Positions 45,446 through 57,089 of a DNA stretch of 64,000 nucleotides are shown piece after piece (the first letter of the stretch is position 1; every line of letters begins with the position of its first letter). The notes beneath the pieces were generated by a model. It did not search any database, had not been told where the DNA came from, and worked only from the letters and a program-made list of their open reading frames with translations. A program made the translations under genes and the position numbers. The stretch is from Diplolepis rosae. Taxonomy: Eukaryota > Arthropoda > Insecta > Hymenoptera > Diplolepididae. Location: positions 2,356,001-2,420,000 of the forward strand of contig JAPYXD010000704.1 in the NCBI GenBank assembly GCA_030998225.1, in the 5' to 3' direction.

Positions 45446-46045
45446 AGTGTGTTTTTTTAACTGCATGAGATCTTTCAATGGGGACAACTTTTGAATGACA
45501 TTTGTCAAAGTGACATTTCTTTGAAATTTGTGTTCAGTAAGTTTTGTCATTTAATCATGAAGCGTTGAATACTTGAACAACGTTTCCAAATTGTGGAAAT
45601 TTATTTTCAAAATTGAAGTTCCGTTCACAGAAACTTATAGAGATAAACAAGATAAAGAAGTGTGCGTACCGAATAAGGCACATAGCCATAGAAACCAGCA
45701 ATTTATTGAAAGGATAATTTGGGGACAAGGTTATTTCAAGAAATGGTCCTGTCAATTGGCCTCCAAGATCGTGTATTGGACGTCTCTAGGTTATTTTCAT
45801 TGGGGGTTATGTTATATCCATGTTTTATGGTAACAAACCAACAACTCTAGAAGCATTGGAGGTTGGTATTAACCGAGCCATTATATTATGTTATATTATA
45901 TTATATTATATCACATGCCGGTAATAATTTTTAAAACATAAATGGCATTGAATTTAATTTCAAAAAAACATAAAAAAAAACATTCCATCTATTTTTCAGT
46001 GTTTTATTTCAATTTAAAGTCCTCAAGCAATTAAAAAACACCCTT
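45446..46045 (+). pseudogene. Relic of a DUF4817-type mariner-like transposase element
   Basis: GTGTGTTTTTTTAACTGCAT at the left is loosely mirrored by GCAATTAAAAAACACCC at the right. Within, frames interrupted by stops and shifts read RFQIVEIYFQN near 45575 and GYFHWGY, then NKPTTLEALE and INRAI, near 45795-45880. This matches the start and the end of transposases with a DUF4817-type helix-turn-helix and a DYFLWG-like C-terminal block. The catalytic centre is deleted. The family call is from memory of its consensus, not from a search. Confidence 0.5.
45881..45911. repeat. TTATA microsatellite
   Basis: Six TTATA/TTATG-like units in tandem, just after the transposase relic. Confidence 0.75.
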
Positions 46046-47282
46046 TATATATTTCTTAGTCAATGTTTATTTATACTTTATGATATGTAAAAGCTAGAAG
46101 ATGTAAAGTTAATTTAAATAAGAACACAAAAATGTCATCTATGTGTTTCATTGAGATATTAAAATATACAGCTTGTTCTCTAAAACTGTCAAATAAGAGT
46201 TACAACAAAATGTCACAACCGATTTCAGTTAAGTTAAAATAGAACTGACATTTTCAGTTGAGTTTAAATAGAATGGAGATTTTCAGTTAGGACAGTTTGT
46301 TCACTTGTTTGCGAGTTAAGTCAATGTTGCTCGGGACTATCGATATATATTAATGCATTCATTTCTTTGTTTAAATGACAAAGTATTACTAATTAAATCA
46401 AGGGTCAATACGATTTACCATTTTAATTTAATTATTTAAATACTAAAATAATAAAATTATATAAATTAAAGGAAATAAATGTAATAATAACATTATATAT
46501 TCTTATAATGTTTAAATTTGTAAGTTGAAAATTTCAGAACATTTCTAACATTTCTCTTTATCTGCAAGGATTGAAAGTAACGTTCTTCGGGATTGCAGAC
46601 CATGAAACAATTGGTGCAACTTTGGACTCTGACTTCCGATACTGCGATAAACTGCGCAATACAAGGAAGTGTGTGCCCGATGGAGGAAAGGAAAAATGTT
46701 GGAAATGGGGTGGGGTGAAGGGAGGTTAAAGCGGATATTCACCATCGCGTCTCAAACAGCCCTGAGCCCCACCCAATATTTACGGGAGTTTCGCCCGCCC
46801 GTTTTCGCCGGCCTTATCGCAACGTAGAGGTGCAGCTAGGTGCATCGTACACAATCCACCTCCCCCCCCCCCCTCAATTTCCCTCACTTAATCACTCTCG
46901 AACCCCTGCTTCCACCGACGTAGCGTGCATTATTTCGAGCACCCCTTCGACCTCCACCCAACAAGATATACGTCTTTCCTCAGCTATTCCTGAATTCAGA
47001 AAGAATCGCCACATTATCGCGAGATAAATGAATTTAGTATTGCCCGGGTTCTATGGTCGGTGCGATTGAATTTTTGGACCCCTGGTGAGCTCTCGCCTCC
47101 GTCGCATAATCTTGAAATTCATCTCGTTTGCTGCCGACACGCAGAGATAGTTTTCGATCTGAGGATGAGGTCTTTTTATGGATGTAGTTTATTATAGATG
47201 AGGATTGAATTAGTTGTTAAAATATGAATTGGCCTAAGATGATTATATATTTGGTTTGTTCAGATGTGGTCGTCAGTCAAGA
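46046..47282. other. No gene recognised; GC-richer 46560-47110
   Basis: Contains a C-run near 46860. The GC-rich patch has overlapping short open frames with no motif. Confidence 0.35.
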
Positions 47283-47844
47283 AATAGTATATTATGTGCC
47301 TAGGCACACAATGAGGGTGATTGCGTGACGAGCGACAATGTTCGCAGGAGATCGAAGCCAAGGCGTAGTCGAGGCGCGATCAGTCCTGCGAGCATTGTCG
47401 CGAGTCTCGCAGTGTCCCGAATTGTGTGCATTGGCACATATTCTATTTCATGTGACTGTGATGCGGATACGAGTTTTTATGCGTACATTGGAATCTAATC
47501 TAGTACTTATTGTGGTTGTTTGCTGCGCTAGTTGTACGAAGCGGGCGCAAATTGGCGACTAGTCCCGGCCATTTTGATTTTATCGGTCTTGTGTAGTAGT
47601 CAGTGCTAACGCTGTACGAAGAAGAAGTGAGAAGAAGAAGAATAAGAAATAGATTGCGTTCCGCTGTACGAAGAATAAGTGAGAAGAAGAAGAATAAGAA
47701 ATAGATTGCGTTCCGCTGTAAGACTATAATGCGCATGCGCAGTTCAATTTCTACATTGTATTCCTCTGTAACGGAATATACAACATTGCTTTACTCTCAG
47801 CTGTAACGGAAAAACGAGTTTCCGCGGCTGAGGCACATAAAATA
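47283..47844 (+). mobile_element. GTGCCTAGGCAC family, full-length copy
   Basis: It begins AATAGTATATTATGTGCCTA and ends GGCTGAGGCACATAAAAT, an inverted match to the start. The 18-bp stem around GCGACAATG...CGCAGGA is kept with one change. A ~56-bp segment with GTACGAAGAAGAAGTGAGAAG is duplicated in tandem near 47615-47705. Confidence 0.75.
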
Positions 47845-49055
47845 ATAAAAGTCATTGATTATTAAAAACAATCATGTAAATGTTCAAAAATTTTTGTAGT
47901 TTATTAATTTTTGCAATTTCATCTTTTTCTGGAATCGATTATCTAAAATCTATTATTTCTTGCGTCAGATAATAATGACAAATTATAATTCAAAATTTTT
48001 AAAAAGAATTTGAAATAATAAATTGTAATAAATGAATAATAACAATGTTAAAAATGAATAATAAATATTGATAATTGTAAAATATACCATAAAATCTAAA
48101 AATCTATAGGATTTAAAAAATGTTTCACTGAAAAGGGAACAGAATTCGGGAAATAGAATTTTCGAGTCCTTGAGTAGACATATGAAAGTTTTTAAGTAAA
48201 AATTAATACTGTTAAAAAATTTGAATAAAAATTAAGTTGTTTAAAAAAATAAAGAAAATTTGAAGAAACAAATGTTTAACCCAAAAAATGTGTAAACTCT
48301 CAGGAAAGCGAAGGGCACTTCTATATCATTATGATTTTGTACTGAATAACCAAATGGATAAAATGGATTACATTTCCAAACTGAATATAAGTGTATTTTC
48401 TAAATCAATTGTTGATATAGTTAAATATAGTTGATTAAAATATTAATGATTAAACAAATTGCAAGGTTGATAAAAATTGAAAGTTTTTCATTGGATTGGG
48501 ATATCGCTCACGCTTCCATATTTTATGGCATTTAGACATACAGTATGTCTCTTTCTCGTTCGTAGGAATATTTCGTTCATCGCGTTTTACATCTCTTTCC
48601 TTTCTACGGATATGTGAAACGCGAAGATAAATAACCGTCATGGTATTGCTGTTGAGGAGTGCAGTACTGTGGTGATTCTGAAACAATAGCCGGAACAGAA
48701 TATTCTACCTTGCGAACGAGGCCTAACTCGGATAAATGACAAAGCCGTGGAAAGTCAATTGAAAAACGGCATCGAGGATGCTACATTCAGTACTGATATT
48801 CATTGCAGATTAAAAACTTGCACTTTTTACATATGTACCTCAAGTCTCGTCTCCTATGTATGTTTACAAGTCAATGCATAATATTTCATGTTTTTTCTAG
48901 TTCTATGTGCATTTTTCTTTCGATACTGAGACTAAACAAATTCTCGTCACGACACTCGTATTTTAAAGAAAAGATTGGAAAGAATGAATAAATTTTTTTT
49001 TCTCAGCTAATGATATTATATAATAAAAAAGACTGGATTAACATATTATATCATT
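47845..49055. other. AT-rich, no gene seen
   Basis: No element termini or protein motifs. Confidence 0.4.
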
Positions 49056-49089
49056 TCTGTCACGTGACCTGCTTGGTCTATGGCCTTGA
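49056..49089. repeat. E-box MITE end fragment
   Basis: GTCACGTGACCTGCTTGGTC followed by TATGGCCTTGAA matches the right end of the family. The rest is absent. Confidence 0.6.
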
Positions 49090-49364
49090 AATACAGAAGA
49101 AAAGTAAGAATGCTAAATTGTTTGAATCAATAAAGTCTAAAAATTTTGTCTAACACAGTTTCTGATAAAACGTATATTTTGAGCCGTTAGAGCCTCAAGT
49201 AAATGGAATTTCCTTTTAATTTTAAGTCATAAAAATGAAGCAATTTGTTTGTAAATAACATAAAAATTTTTAATATCTGAAGAGGAATGTTCATATGATT
49301 GTTTCTTTTTTCTCAGTGATTTGTTATTTTGTTACGGTTACACTTGAGAAGCAATTTTGATCTA

Positions 49365-50110
49365 CTACTGTGGGCAAAAAGTAAGGTGAATTTTGTTATA
49401 AAACGAAAAATCTTTATTTATTTATCCAATTCAATTTCATCCCCTTAAAAATAATCCCCTCCCGATATAATGCACTTATGCCAACGTTTTTTCCAATCGT
49501 CCAAACACTTGTTGAATTCGATTTCCGGAATCGCGTTCAAAGCCTTTTTGGATTCGGCTTATATCTCTTCAATCGTATCAAAACGGTGTCCTCGGAGTGG
49601 TCTTTTGAGTTTGAGGAATAGCCAGAAGTTACACGGAGACAAATCAGGCGAATATGGTGGTTGTGGAACGACATGCGTTGTGTTTTTGGCGAAATGGTCA
49701 CGAAGAACGAGTGCAGTGTGAGACAGTGCATTATCGTGATGCAAAAACTACGAGTTTTCTGCCCAAAATATCTTTTGAAACGGTGTTGAGTGATCCTCTT
49801 GAATGGTCATCAAATCACCGAAGGCCTTCTGCAACATTCTGAGCGTTTCCGCAACTGAAATTTCATTCCGTAAACAAAATTTAATGGCACTTCTTTGCTC
49901 AACAAATTCAGACATTGTAAAAATCGAAAAAATCACTTTTGGGCGTTTAGAAAACACAAGCGTAACTATGTAACAAATGATGAGATTGACATGAAATTTG
50001 GCACAGTTGTCAGTAACAGTAGGACCAACATAAAAATAAAAGAGTTTGCCCTAATCGGTTAGCCCGCGAAGTTTAAATTAAAAATTCACCTTAGTTTTTG
50101 CCCATAGTAG
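49365..50110 (-). pseudogene. Deleted mariner with intact TIRs and a mutated third catalytic residue
   Basis: CTACTGTGGGCAAAAAGTAA at the left and TTAGTTTTTGCCCATAGTAG at the right are the TIRs, flanked by TA (49363-49364, 50111-50112). The minus strand encodes [18 protein letters not shown] (N-terminal helix-turn-helix, from about 49915) up to [10 protein letters not shown]. After an internal deletion it resumes with HHDNALSHTALVLRDHF and PYSPDLSPCNFWLF near 49650. The usual Asp at the third catalytic position (SPCD) is Asn here. The length is about 750 bp instead of ~1.3 kb. It is inactive but its ends could be mobilised in trans. Confidence 0.85.
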
Positions 50111-50112
50111 TA

Positions 50113-51278
50113 TAGAGTAAAAGTTGTGACCTTTTATCCAAAAAGATGATTTTGTGACATCCGCAGTATTTGCCACCCCAGATCGAATAGTTAGTAAAAA
50201 ATGGTACGATAACCTGAATCGTGATGATTCTGGAATACGAGAAATTTCCAGCAGTCTCGTCACAATGAGTCACTGCGTGCATACACACCCGTCACATATA
50301 AATCGCTCACGCATTGCCGCCGCATCAATCGAGACTTTCTCAAGTGGTAATGTAGGAGCCATGTCTTTCTCGGTGCTATCGAATGCGGGTATCGATACTG
50401 GTATACAAGACCGTACGTAACAACGCGGGTAAGTAACTACTCGCCTTCAACACTCATATGCTCGCACACGTAAATTTACACGTGTCGGTGCGTACTAGCA
50501 CGTGGGTAACCACAGAATGTCTCCCACATCCGTGAGAAATCCTCTATTTTTATGCTTCATCATTGGTACGCGTTTCGAGATAGTCCACAGAAATGGCAAA
50601 GAGTTATCTTTTTTCTTCTACCGATCTCACATAGCGGTCACCTTACTCACGGCGCGGCAGTGTGACGCATTCTGTATAAAAACAGTATGGATCGATTATT
50701 CAGAGATGTGGACTTTGTGCGAGAAAAATATTTCGATACGCGTTAATCAGCAGGTATTTCAAATTGAGAACGATATGGATGAATGACAAATTTTTTCAGA
50801 CACGTGTTGTTTAAACGTAAGACGAAAATCGTAAACTGCGATAGCCATAATGTCATTTGAAAGATTGCATTGTTAACATTTTATAATTTAAGCTTTTCCT
50901 AATCTCTTTACAAGTACATGTTTATGAATAATGAATATTTAATGTAAACTCTCTATCAGAAAATTTATATAAATATCGACCATTTCAGTACTATTTCAAT
51001 GTTTTGGATAATTTTTAAATTTACATATTAATTACGCTATATAAAGATCTCGTGGTACATTATGATTGGGAAATATTTTCATCTTAATTACAATGTTAGG
51101 AATATTATTAAATTCTCACGCAAATTTTTATATTAAATTTAATATCTCTGTATATTATTTGTGAAACAATACACTGGTGTATTAGATTTAATATACTGAC
51201 GCAATAAATTTAATATACCGAAATTAACAACTCACATAATTTGATTTTACGCAATTATAAAGTTATTTTTGCAGTAAA
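50113..51278. other. No gene recognised; CpG-richer 50260-50720
   Basis: A 94-codon open frame ending at 50786 has no motif I recognise. TTTAATATACTG-type repeats near 51180 are too short to call. Confidence 0.35.
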
Positions 51279-51625
51279 TTAAGAACATGGATCAATCGGA
51301 CGACGTGACTAAATTATAAATCAATTTCTTCATGTAAGATAACTTTTTAAATTTACAGATTATCTTTTTGAAAACTTGGGGAACGTAACAAAAGACAATA
51401 AAGCACGTCAGTTAACTTCTTTTTAGTCCAAATTTTGAAAAAAATTCGAAAACTTGTCGAGAATTACAGTTAAATATAAAAACTTTCACTCAAACGGAGT
51501 TGACAGACGTTCTCTATCGTATTCTGTAGTAGTTTCCAAATATTTAGGTAGATATTTTGTAAAATAGAAAAGTAATCTTACACAAACTTTTACAGGAATT
51601 TGGTAATGTAATCTCTACATGCAAA
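51279..51625. mobile_element. E-box MITE, diverged copy
   Basis: TTAAGAACATGGATCAATCG and GACGTGACTAAATT mark the left end. The E-box has decayed to GACGTG. The interior GTCAGTTAACT and AGTTGACAGACG pair as in the reference copy. The right end is strongly eroded. Confidence 0.65.
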
Positions 51626-51638
51626 TGACTTTCATATA

Positions 51639-52162
51639 CATTCAGAAAAAAGATTTGAAAGAAGCAAAGAAAATGATTTGTTTGAAAGACTTTCTTTCAT
51701 TTAAATAATTTCTTTAACCGTATATCTGGTCCAAAGATATTTTTCATAGCGCCTCCTTTGAAAATCCGATTTTCGGTACCTTTAGAGCGGGTTGAAAATC
51801 GTAGTTTCAACTCGCTCCACAGTTACAGCCAATCAGATTCTCAAACGAATTGCTATGGAAAATAGTACATTGTGCAACTAGGGAAAAAAAAATTTATTTT
51901 GCGAGTGTGAAGTTTGATGTCCGAGCAAAGCGAGGATAACAACCACACGAGTAAAATAAATGTTTTTCCCGTGTTGCACATGATTTTTTTTCTACTAGCG
52001 GGTCAGAAAGTGGATTTGTTTGCCCCGCACGGGGCAATAAAGTCCACTTTATGGCCCGCTAGTAGAAAAATATTATTTAATCCAGATAAATCTTTTTTAA
52101 ATGAAAAAAAGCCTTTCAAACAAATAATTTTCTTTCATTCAATCAAATCTTTTTTCTCAGTG
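51639..52162. mobile_element. CACTG-type array element packed with three hairpin elements
   Basis: Outer ends are CATTCAGAAAAAAGATTTG and CAAATCTTTTTTCTCAGTG, with GAAAGACTTTCTTTCATTT words inside each half. Nested in it, one after another, are the 150-bp-type fold-back (51741-51861), the GTGCAACTAGG hairpin (51869-51981) and the CTACTAGCGGGTC hairpin (51983-52070). Confidence 0.7.
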
Positions 52163-53151
52163 CACTTTTATATAAAATTTGAAAAAAAAATTTGAACAGT
52201 GCACTGCAAAAAAATCGTAATTTTCCAATACATAGGTGATGAAATTTTTCAATAATAAATTGAAAAAATAATCTTCTATTGAATTATTTAAATAATTTAC
52301 AAGAAATATTCGAATCCCTATTGAACTTTTTTTCAGTATTGAAATTTTTCAAGTGTAGTCTTAGAACTTTTCAAAGTCAGACACGCAATATTCGGCACGT
52401 CATTTAATATTTCCTACATGATTTATATAGAAATTTCAAAACATATATTGGTTAATTACTTCCAATACTTTATTGGGAGTTTCAAAAAATAATTTTTAGA
52501 GTGTGTATTTTAGGGTATTTTTGAATATGCTCGAAAATGTTCCCTTTGTCCTAAAATGTAGTCTTTTCCAGTTCATTTCGAGCTCAAAGATATTTATCTT
52601 AAGTGGTGATTAGTTCTCTTTCACACTTAGCATGATTGTAAATGAGTATTACGGTGAAGAAGATGAAAGAATCTTGGATCCACAGGTGCGTACACACTGC
52701 TTAAGATACGAACACTGCGGGATTCCAACTGCTCGATTCAATTATGCAGATCGATATCTCGATGCATCTTGTGGCATTTGAAGCCTAGGAGGATCAGCGC
52801 ACTCGTTTATTCATGACCTTATAAACGCCTCCACTCTCACACGATGATGAGGATGACGACGATGACGACGATGATCTTCCGAATGATTAATGACGTTATA
52901 GTGGGAGGGCAAGCTTTAACGCTCGTTATAGGTAACGACGTTAATGGCACGGTTGGTCGATAAATGTGAAAGCTGCTGTATGCAAGATTGCAATCATCCC
53001 TTTTATTTGCGATTAATACAATCGACAGATCTTTTTGTTTTTAAATTCTCCCACGAAACACTTGAAAAATATTCCACTTTTCAGCAAATGTATGTCCTTA
53101 ATATTAGGATGTAAATTAATCCCTATTTATTTTTCTACTCTTTTTGTAACG
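52163..53151. other. No gene recognised; GATGAC microsatellite at 52844-52876
   Basis: A GATGACGAC run is the only clear feature. AATTTTCCAATA/TATTGAAATTTTTC words near 52220-52350 recall the oligomer arrays, but ends were not paired. Confidence 0.4.
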
Positions 53152-53200
53152 TTAAGGCCATGGATGAACCCGGTCACGTGACCAAATTTATAGGTAAAGG
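53152..53200. repeat. E-box MITE left end fragment
   Basis: TTAAGGCCATGGATGAACC followed by GGTCACGTGACCAAATTTAT. The match to the family fades after about 45 bp. Confidence 0.65.
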
Positions 53201-54261
53201 GCATGTGATACTCAGGAAATTAGCAAATTTTATTGATTTTACGACTCTACATGTCATTTTGCGTAAAAAACTTTTCCAGCTTACGTTCAAACTTATTTTT
53301 AAACTCATTCGAGATCGATTTTTTGATTAAGATAATGATAAGCTGAAAAACCGTGGAATTATTAGAGAGTATCGAGATTAAAAATCTAAAAAAACTTTAA
53401 AATAACTTGAGATAACTTTAAAATACTTGAGATAAAAGAAATTTTTTACATTTTTATAACAAGTATAATAAATGTTTATAAATTAATACATTCGAGTACT
53501 CTTATAGATATAAATAAAAATATTCTCCTGATTAACGAATAATTTTGTATAGGGAATATAGTTGGTATGATGGGTTCGATGTAAAGTTGGATAGGGATGG
53601 GGTGAGAAAGAGTAAAAAGGGGTGGTTGGTGTTCTTGTCGACCCGGGGGATCAGAGTTGGTATCCCCGTGCATCTGAGATACGGCTATGCATTTATGCAT
53701 GTTTTGCAGGTAGGTATCGCATGCTTCTTGCCAATAATATACGCCATTCCCCGTTGACTCTGGGTTACGTGGCTCACTCGGCATCCTCGACGCTTGTCTC
53801 GCGCCCTGCCTTCCTGCCTGCAACTACCTCCACTGATTTTAATTCAGGCAACGCTTTCTTTGTCGCCGACCCTGACTTCTCCGATTAAACATTCCCCGTA
53901 CCACGGAAGTCCTGATAACATTTTTTTAAATACATATTATGTTTTCCATCCATTTTACTACTTTGGACAATTATCTCTCTGATATTCAAATTTGAGTTTG
54001 TACATTTGCATCAACGATTTTTATTAGTTTACTTTTAGACATTCGAGTTTCAGTTATACATTTTCTATGTTTGGGCTTTAGAAGGATAAAATAAGATTTT
54101 TAAAACTGATAGAAGGAACTATTTGTATCAACGTAAAATATGTCACAGCTAATATGACACAACTACTTTTTTTGGTATAATGTTACAATGTGTATATTGT
54201 TTTTACAATCTAGTTGATAAAATTAAATATTAAAGATATTAAGTAACTAGAAAAAATTTAT
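53201..54261. other. No gene recognised
   Basis: Overlapping open frames on both strands at 53476-53888 have no recognisable domain. The patch 53580-53890 is GC-richer. Confidence 0.35.
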
Positions 54262-54798
54262 TTAAGGCCATGGGCCATATAGGTCACGTGACCAATTCAG
54301 TCCTTGGCTATTGATTTTTAATAATAGAATATGGAAGGAATAGAGGAAGGCATAGTTCATTAAAATAAATTTTTAAACAAATTTTATTAATAATATTAAC
54401 TGAGTGTCTCGAGTTCTGCTGCACTTGTCTGACACTGTCGGTAATATACTCTGCAAATTTGCAAAAATTACTAATTTTTATAAAAAATGTTTTACATCAT
54501 TACGAATATTCAAGACATAACACACCTGTCTCAGAAATGTTTGATTCATTTTCTAAAATTTTAAGACGATGTTTCATTTTCTGTGGAAATGTAGTTACAG
54601 AACTGTAATTGTCGATAATACTTCAGTTTTACATTTTAGAATAAAAAAAATTTCAGAATTTTTACTAAAACGATGTTAACAGACGTTTCTTATTGTCTTG
54701 TAAAACATTTGCCAAATTTTGAGCAAGATATTTTGTAAACAAAAAAAGTTATCTTACATGTGATTTTTGTCACGTGACTGCTTGACCCATGGCCTTAA
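54262..54798. mobile_element. E-box MITE, long subtype, both ends intact (537 bp)
   Basis: It starts TTAAGGCCATGGGCCATATA then GGTCACGTGACC, and ends GTCACGTGACTGCTTGACCC then ATGGCCTTAA. Both terminal E-boxes are perfect. It has a ~300-bp segment absent from the short subtype and shared with 1370-1760. Confidence 0.85.
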
Positions 54799-54801
54799 GG
54801 C

Positions 54802-54958
54802 TGTATGGTAGGCTCTGACCTCACCAATTACATACGACCACTTTATTGATAAAATAATAATTTTTCTACATTACTGTCTTCTCCGGAAAGTTTATTTAAA
54901 TTATTATTTTATTAATAAAATGGTCGTATGTAATTGGTGGCGTCAGACCCTACTACAC
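54802..54958. mobile_element. 157-bp fold-back MITE next to the E-box MITE
   Basis: TGTATGGTAGGCTCTGACC and CCAATTACATACGACCA at the left are mirrored by TGGTCGTATGTAATTGG and GTCAGACCCTACTACAC at the right. The arms are about 60 bp each. Confidence 0.8.
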
Positions 54959-54965
54959 GTCCTTA

Positions 54966-55214
54966 ATCTAATCAAACAATTTTGTTAAATTAATCAATCA
55001 AATAGTATTTAAACAAACAATATTTTTGGTGCACAATAAATTCTCTGGCTGAATCAACCAAAAAATTGGTGAGATAATTTTTTGAGTAATCCAACTAAAT
55101 TTTAGTTAGATTATTCAAATGTTTTTCTATGTGAACTTAGCATCTAGATTGCATGTCTTAATATCTAATTATTTAACTTGGAATAAACGGTACAATCCAT
55201 TTTTCTCAGTGTAC
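54966..55214. repeat. Two abutting CACTG-type remnants
   Basis: 54966-55135 holds AATCAAACAATTTTGTT, CAACCAAAAAATTGG and CAACTAAATTTTAGTT words and ends TTTTTCTATGTG. 55136-55214 has TCTAGATTG and AATATCTAATT words and ends CATTTTTCTCAGTG, as in the ATATCTAGATATT family. Both lack one end. Confidence 0.5.
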
Positions 55215-55779
55215 TCGGTTTCTTTTTTTTTCGTTTTGATTATTTTTATACATACGAGCACCTAATTGCAATTACCGGAATAACATAACTCACTCAATAT
55301 ATGGCTATTAGGTGATCCTTTTACTAGCTAAGGCTCAAAAGTGAACTTGGGAAAATCTTCGAATATCCGTTCAATAACCCAAAAACAGTTAAAGAAAGTT
55401 ACGGAATATACAGAGTGGTCACGAGTCAATTGCAGAATAGACACTACACGTGAGGAATCAAGTTTTGAGAATTTTTCGCAGCGTATTACTGAATTCTTGA
55501 TGAAGTATTTTAAAATTTACTATAGATTGTATCAAACTTTACTATAATATATACACTGAGAAAAAAATACTATTGAATCAAAAGCATTTCTTTCCAAAAG
55601 CATGTATATCATGGATTCAAATCAATATGCTATAGAATTATTAACATATTTATTGGTTCTTGTAGTTTATTTTTATGAATTAATAGTATATAGTATATAG
55701 TAATTAACTATAATTCTCATTAAAATCCTTAAGAAAACTTGGAAACCAAATCAACCCTAGTTACAAATATTGTGGAAAA
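55215..55779. other. No gene recognised; orphan CACTG end at 55557
   Basis: CACTGAGAAAAAAATACTATT, preceded by TATA, starts a short AT-rich stretch with TATAGTATATAG words. No right end was found. Confidence 0.35.
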
Positions 55780-55860
55780 ATTAGTACGATTCCGCACAGT
55801 GAGCAAAACACTTTCACCGGTTAGCGAAGTATTTTGGCCACCGATGTGGTGGTTATCTAT
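55780..55860. repeat. Dispersed repeat shared with 10440-10545
   Basis: CTTTCACCGGTTAGCGAAG, ATTTTGGCCACCGAT and TGGTGG recur with few differences at 10.5 kb. Family unknown. Confidence 0.55.
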
Positions 55861-55984
55861 CAGATAATGAGAAAAATGGAGATCAAGAGAATATGAATGA
55901 TTACTATTAGGTGAGAGAAGAAAGTGATATGCAGTTTGGAAATGAGTCCTGTACTGTTCAATACTTTATTTTCACTTTTAGTAA

Positions 55985-56290
55985 TCATTTTAAGCCTCCA
56001 CAACCTCTTTAAAGCCTATTGATAATCGTTAAGTCACCATTTAACCCTCTTTAGCCTCTGTATATTATTTTTCAACCTCTTTTAACGCTCAGGAACCTCT
56101 TCGATCGAGAAGAGCCTCACAGGCACTTTTCCCGTCGTAATGTATGACCTCCTTTGAACCTCTTGAGCCTAAAACGGACGTAAGTCAAGTCTGGAGGCTT
56201 AAAAGAGGTTCAAAAATACGAACAAGAACCTCTTTTACCCTTCTTCAGCCTCAAAATTATGTCGCAAAGGCTCAAATGAGGCCTTCGATT
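55985..56290. repeat. AACCTCTTTTAGCCTC oligomer array
   Basis: About a dozen words of the type AACCTCTTT, GAGCCTCA and TTTAGCCTC, with inverted forms (GAGGCTTAAAAGAGGTTC), occur in 300 bp. The 74-codon frame here is a by-product. Confidence 0.6.
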
Positions 56291-56375
56291 TTTCGACTCG
56301 GGAAACGTATAATTTTTAATTGTCTCTTTTGTTTTTTTGTTTTTCATCTCCTAAAAATCGTTTTTTAAAAACACT

Positions 56376-56600
56376 GAACTAATGCCAAATTAATTATTAA
56401 AAATTAAGTTATTTTCCATATCTGGATGGTCACTGCTCATGTAAAGGGCCATGACTCACCTTATCATCTTGGCTTTGCCTCACCTTCAGATTCGACCTGA
56501 GCCTTCATTCTCGCAGTTAACAAACCAGCCACTCTGCCTCTTGTATCCAAATATACTATTTCGATATCAATTAAAAGTTCTTCAATTTTTGGATAACTTG
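56376..56600. repeat. Penelope-type terminus followed by the 13.2-kb repeat
   Basis: CTGAACTAATGCCAAATTAA is a diverged form of the terminus at 13080-13109. The block TGGTCACTGCTCATGTAAAG ... GCCTCTTGTATCC matches 13205-13300. Confidence 0.55.
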
Positions 56601-57089
56601 AGGGGTTTTAAATTTTTATTTCTTAATAAGAAACAGAAAAAATCTGCCCGCTTCGCGGGCACATTCTCATCGCGCGCAGCTCGCAAGTTTGAGCGCGCCT
56701 AGGGCGCGCGATTCGATCGTCGCGCTTCGCGCTCGGTCTTGTGCTCTTCGCATACATTTAAGTTTATTTCTTATATTTTGATACTGAAGCTCAAACCAAT
56801 TTTATAATAATATTACAGATGATGTGAATTACACATTTTCTCAAAGTCACTGAATTTCTTTTTGAATTTAAGTAAAACAGGAAATTCAATTTACTTAAGG
56901 CTCTATCGGCCTTAAGGAAAACATTCTCATCATGACACTCGCGCTCCGCGCTCGATTTTCTGTATACATTTCAGTAACTTTTTAATAAATTACATGATTA
57001 AAATAATTTATTTTCTTCCAAATCTCTCAAAAAGAAAAAACAATCGTACACTTTATTTAAGGAAACGATTTTGCAGAACAACGCTTATT

